Positions 5,945 through 7,440 of a DNA stretch of 7,440 nucleotides are shown here, piece after piece. This DNA is from Pseudomonadota bacterium (GTDB lineage Bacteria > Pseudomonadota > Gammaproteobacteria > Pseudomonadales > Pseudomonadaceae): the NCBI GenBank assembly GCA_023431055.1, contig JAEYXX010000047.1:1-7440 (forward strand). The letters run 5' to 3'. Both the position numbers and the translations under genes were made by a program. Every line of letters begins with the position of its first letter. The stretch's first letter is position 1. The notes beneath the pieces were generated by a model, which was not told the DNA's origin, did not search any database, and saw only the letters and a program-made list of their open reading frames with translations.

Positions 5945-5949
5945 CTCCA
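5945..5949 (-). promoter_or_regulatory. Ribosome binding site deciding the HxlR-type regulator start
   Basis: TGGAG on the minus strand, 8 bases before the ATG at 5936. It lies inside the eight codons that the alternative TTG start at 5960 would add, which argues for the ATG. Confidence 0.7.
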
Positions 5950-5950
5950 A

Positions 5951-5997
5951 AACTTACCAACAGGTAGGTACTTACTCAAAGGAAAGCGAAGAGTAAG
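5951..5997. promoter_or_regulatory. Candidate HxlR operator region between the regulator and gstA
   Basis: CTTAC occurs three times as a directional core: CTTAC (5953-5957), CTTAC (5971-5975) and its complement GTAAG (5993-5997). Overlapping palindromes are TACC-AACA-GGTA (5955-5966), the near-palindrome GTAGGTACTTAC (5964-5975, 10 of 12 symmetric), and CTTACTC (5971-5977) with GAGTAAG (5991-5997), perfect 7-base arms 13 bases apart. This density of TAC/GTA half-sites resembles operators of HxlR-type redox regulators. A weak promoter toward the regulator (TTGAGT 5979-5974, 17 bases, TAAGTT 5956-5951) would be covered. No convincing gstA promoter could be picked. Confidence 0.5.
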
Positions 5998-6038
5998 CTC
6001 TTTCGCGTCCATCCTCCACCACAAATAAGGAATCTCGC

Positions 6039-6644
6039 ATGAAGCTGTACTACAAAGCTGGCGCCTGCTCGCTCTCGCCGCACATCGCGCTACGCGAAGC
6101 CGGCCTGCCGTTCGAACTGGAAGCGGTCGACCTGGAGACCAAACTCACCGCCTCGGGCGAAGACTTCATCCGGATCAACGGCAAGGGCTACATCCCCGCC
6201 CTGCAGTTGGACAACGGCAAGGTGCTGACCGAAGGCGCGGCCATCGTGCAGTACATCGCCGACCTCAAGCCCGAAAGCGGCCTGGCCCCGGCCAACGGCA
6301 GCGAAGCACGCTACGAACTGCAGAGCTGGCTCAGCTTCATCTCCAGCGAACTGCACAAGCCCTTCGGCAGCATGTTCAACCCGGCGCAGAGCGCAGACTG
6401 GAAAGCCGCGGCCCAGGCGCTGCTGAGCAAGCGCCTGGACTGGCTGGTCGCTGAGCTCGGCGAACGCGAGTTTCTGCTTGGTGATCGCTTCACCGTAGCC
6501 GACGGTTACCTGTTCACCGTTCTGGGCTGGGCTGGCATGGTCGGCTTCTCACTGGATGCATGGCCAAGCCTGCAAGCCTACCGCGCGCGTATCGGCGCTC
6601 GGCCCAAGGTGGTCGAGGCGCTCAAGGCTGAAGGGCTGATCTGA
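6039..6644 (+). CDS. gstA: Beta-class glutathione S-transferase (201 aa)
   Basis: This is a cytoplasmic enzyme that conjugates or reduces electrophiles with glutathione. It is co-linear with E. coli GstA (also 201 residues). The thioredoxin-like domain spans ~1-77 with the beta-class signature YYKAGACSLSPHIALRE. Cys10 and Tyr5 are the active-site residues, Pro53 in YIPAL is the cis-proline of the glutathione site, and Thr64-Glu65 in LTEGAAI contact the gamma-glutamyl part. The helical domain (~87-201) has His106 at the position of the E. coli catalytic histidine and the N-capping box FTVAD (151-155), needed for folding. All key residues are present, so it should be active. AAGGA (6027-6031) lies 7 bases from the ATG. 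It is divergent from the HxlR-type regulator and is followed by a terminator, so it is monocistronic. Confidence 0.94.
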   Translation: MKLYYKAGACSLSPHIALREAGLPFELEAVDLETKLTASGEDFIRINGKGYIPALQLDNGKVLTEGAAIVQYIADLKPESGLAPANGSEARYELQSWLSFISSELHKPFGSMFNPAQSADWKAAAQALLSKRLDWLVAELGEREFLLGDRFTVADGYLFTVLGWAGMVGFSLDAWPSLQAYRARIGARPKVVEALKAEGLI

Positions 6645-6654
6645 AGCCATAAAG

Positions 6655-6682
6655 AAAAACCCCGAGGCAAGCTCGGGGTTTT
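6655..6682. terminator. Bidirectional rho-independent terminator between gstA and ssb
   Basis: Stem CCCCGAG (6660-6666) and CTCGGGG (6672-6678) with the loop GCAAG. It is flanked by five A (6655-6659) and four T (6679-6682), so it can act in both directions. It starts 10 bases after the gstA stop and lies 23 bases beyond the end of minus-strand ssb, the convergent gene. Confidence 0.92.
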
Positions 6683-6705
6683 CGTATCAGCTCGATATCG
6701 CTCAC

Positions 6706-7197
6706 TCAGAACGGGATATCGTCGTCGAAGCTGTCGTAGTCAGGCGCCGGCTGGGCCTGCTGCGGAGCCGGACGCTCCTGGCGCGGAGCCTGTTGCGGCT
6801 CACGCTGCGGGGCCGGACGCGACTGGCGCGGTGCACCGTTGTCATCACCACTCGGGCGACCACCCAGCAGCTGCATGGTGCCCTGCATGTCGACGATGAT
6901 CTCGGTGGTGTAGCGCTTGATGCCGTCCTTTTCCCACTCGCGGGTCTGCAGCTTGCCTTCGATGTACACCTGCGAGCCCTTGCGCAGGTACTCGCCAGCG
7001 ATTTCGGCAACCTTGCCGAACAGCGCGACACGGTGCCATTCGGTCTTCTCGACCTTCTGCCCGGTCTGCTTGTCGGTCCACTGCTCGCTGGTGGCCAGGC
7101 TCAGGTTGGTTACCGCGTTGCCGCTGGGCAGGTAGCGTGTTTCCGGGTCCTGGCCGCAGGTGCCGACCAGAATGACTTTGTTAACCCCACGGGCCAT
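6706..7197 (-). CDS. ssb: Single-stranded DNA-binding protein SSB (163 aa)
   Basis: SSB coats single-stranded DNA in replication, recombination and repair and recruits partner proteins through its acidic tail. The OB-fold covers residues 1-~112 ([60 protein letters not shown] read as successive parts). The DNA-stacking aromatics of E. coli SSB are all conserved: Trp40, Trp54, Phe60 and Trp88. A flexible linker rich in Gln, Pro, Arg and Ala (~115-152) follows, then the partner-binding tip DDDIPF at the very end. The ATG at 7197 has AGGAG 6 bases upstream. The gene starts 9 bases after the stop of the upstream MFS gene. ssb is essential, so a promoter of its own inside that gene is likely, but I could not identify one. 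Confidence 0.97.
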   Translation of the reverse strand: MARGVNKVILVGTCGQDPETRYLPSGNAVTNLSLATSEQWTDKQTGQKVEKTEWHRVALFGKVAEIAGEYLRKGSQVYIEGKLQTREWEKDGIKRYTTEIIVDMQGTMQLLGGRPSGDDNGAPRQSRPAPQREPQQAPRQERPAPQQAQPAPDYDSFDDDIPF

Positions 7198-7203
7198 AAC
7201 GTT

Positions 7204-7209
7204 CTCCTA
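7204..7209 (-). promoter_or_regulatory. ssb ribosome binding site fused to the upstream stop codon
   Basis: TAGGAG on the minus strand. The TAG is the stop codon of the MFS gene, and AGGAG is the Shine-Dalgarno sequence of ssb, 6 bases before its ATG. A ribosome finishing the MFS frame would stop on the ssb initiation site. Confidence 0.75.
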
Positions 7210-7440
7210 GACTCGGCACGCCGCTGGCGCCGATACGATCAGGCTTTCCAGCGTCGTGCGATCCACTTGTTGGGTATCGACTTTGATATAGATGGCCGCT
7301 TCGTCGACCACCACCACGGCGTCCGCCACTCCCGGCGTCGCCTTGAGGCGTTCGACCAGTCCGACATCGGCCAGTGCCGCGGCATCGAGCGGCAGGCGCA
7401 AACTGGTCACGTACGGCGGTTCGCGCATAGTAACAGCAAT
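7207..7440 (-). CDS. Probable MFS transporter, C-terminal fragment with soluble tail
   Basis: The frame is open to the right edge with no stop, so this is the last 77 residues of a longer gene, beginning IAVTMREPPYVTSLRLPLD. The first few residues look like the end of a membrane helix; a hydrophobic end followed by Met-x2-Pro-Pro-x-Val-x-Ser-Leu and a leucine-rich strand is typical of the C-terminus of MFS permeases encoded next to ssb in Pseudomonas. The remaining ~70 residues are soluble and read as strand, helix (GLVERLKATPGV), strand (ADAVVVVDE), strand (AAIYIKVDTQQV), helix (DRTTLESLI), a ferredoxin-like order similar to HMA domains but without CxxC. Transport substrate unknown. The assignment leans on genomic context because the membrane part is outside the window. 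Confidence 0.62.
   Translation of the reverse strand: MAVTMREPPYVTSLRLPLDAAALADVGLVERLKATPGVADAVVVVDEAAIYIKVDTQQVDRTTLESLIVSAPAACRV

Noticed and set aside
5937..5960. TTG start of the HxlR-type regulator at 5960, eight codons upstream
   Set aside because: The extra codons contain the Shine-Dalgarno sequence of the ATG at 5936 and fall in the operator-like repeats.
7210..7330. Possible internal ssb promoter in the MFS coding end (TATATC on the minus strand)
   Set aside because: The -10 match is modest and no -35 at proper spacing could be found by eye.

Overview
The window looks like a piece of the chromosome of a Pseudomonas-type gammaproteobacterium. It is GC-rich, densely packed, and carries recognisable OprG/OmpW, SSB (ending DDDIPF) and beta-class GST proteins. 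Every major gene has an intact frame. I see no mobile element, CRISPR array, tRNA, rRNA or clear sign of recent transfer, and no gene-free stretch longer than about 300 bases. The genus is inferred from protein resemblance.

Region 1 (1-2707, minus strand) is the front of a TonB2-type energy-transduction operon. Its order is a DUF3450 coiled-coil periplasmic protein, a TtpC-like MotA/TolQ/ExbB protein with a large periplasmic N-terminal part, a short ExbB, and the first codons of ExbD, which runs off the left edge. The first three genes overlap at their ends (ATGA and GTGACTGA) and the last gap is 11 bases, so they are probably one translationally coupled transcript. Related operons continue with tonB and a TPR gene, which would lie to the left.

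Region 2 (2708-2900) is a divergent control region. Toward the TonB operon there is a -35/-10 pair whose -10 is overlapped by a moderate Fur-box match. Toward oprG there is an Anr/FNR-type palindrome (TTGA-N6-TCAA) about 41 bases upstream of the start site predicted from a TAGCAT -10 box. This suggests iron control on one side and low-oxygen activation on the other.

Region 3 (2901-3584, plus) is oprG, followed by a bidirectional terminator that also serves the convergent gene pair.

Region 4 (3640-5437, minus) is a coupled pair: an RmlD-like sugar-nucleotide-binding SDR whose catalytic Tyr and Lys appear to be missing, then an intact NAD-dependent nucleotide-sugar epimerase. They probably act on surface-polysaccharide precursors.

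Region 5 (5523-6644) is a divergent HxlR-type regulator and gstA pair. The 102-base gap between them contains several CTTAC/GTAAG elements that look like an operator.

Region 6 (6645-7440) has a second bidirectional terminator, then on the minus strand ssb and, upstream of it, the C-terminal end of a probable MFS transporter. The MFS stop codon is part of the ssb ribosome binding site.

I find no convincing wholly new system. The points most worth following are the degenerate SDR partner, the dual iron/oxygen control region, the Gln at the usual Glu position of both proton-channel subunits, and the soluble ferredoxin-like tail on the MFS protein.
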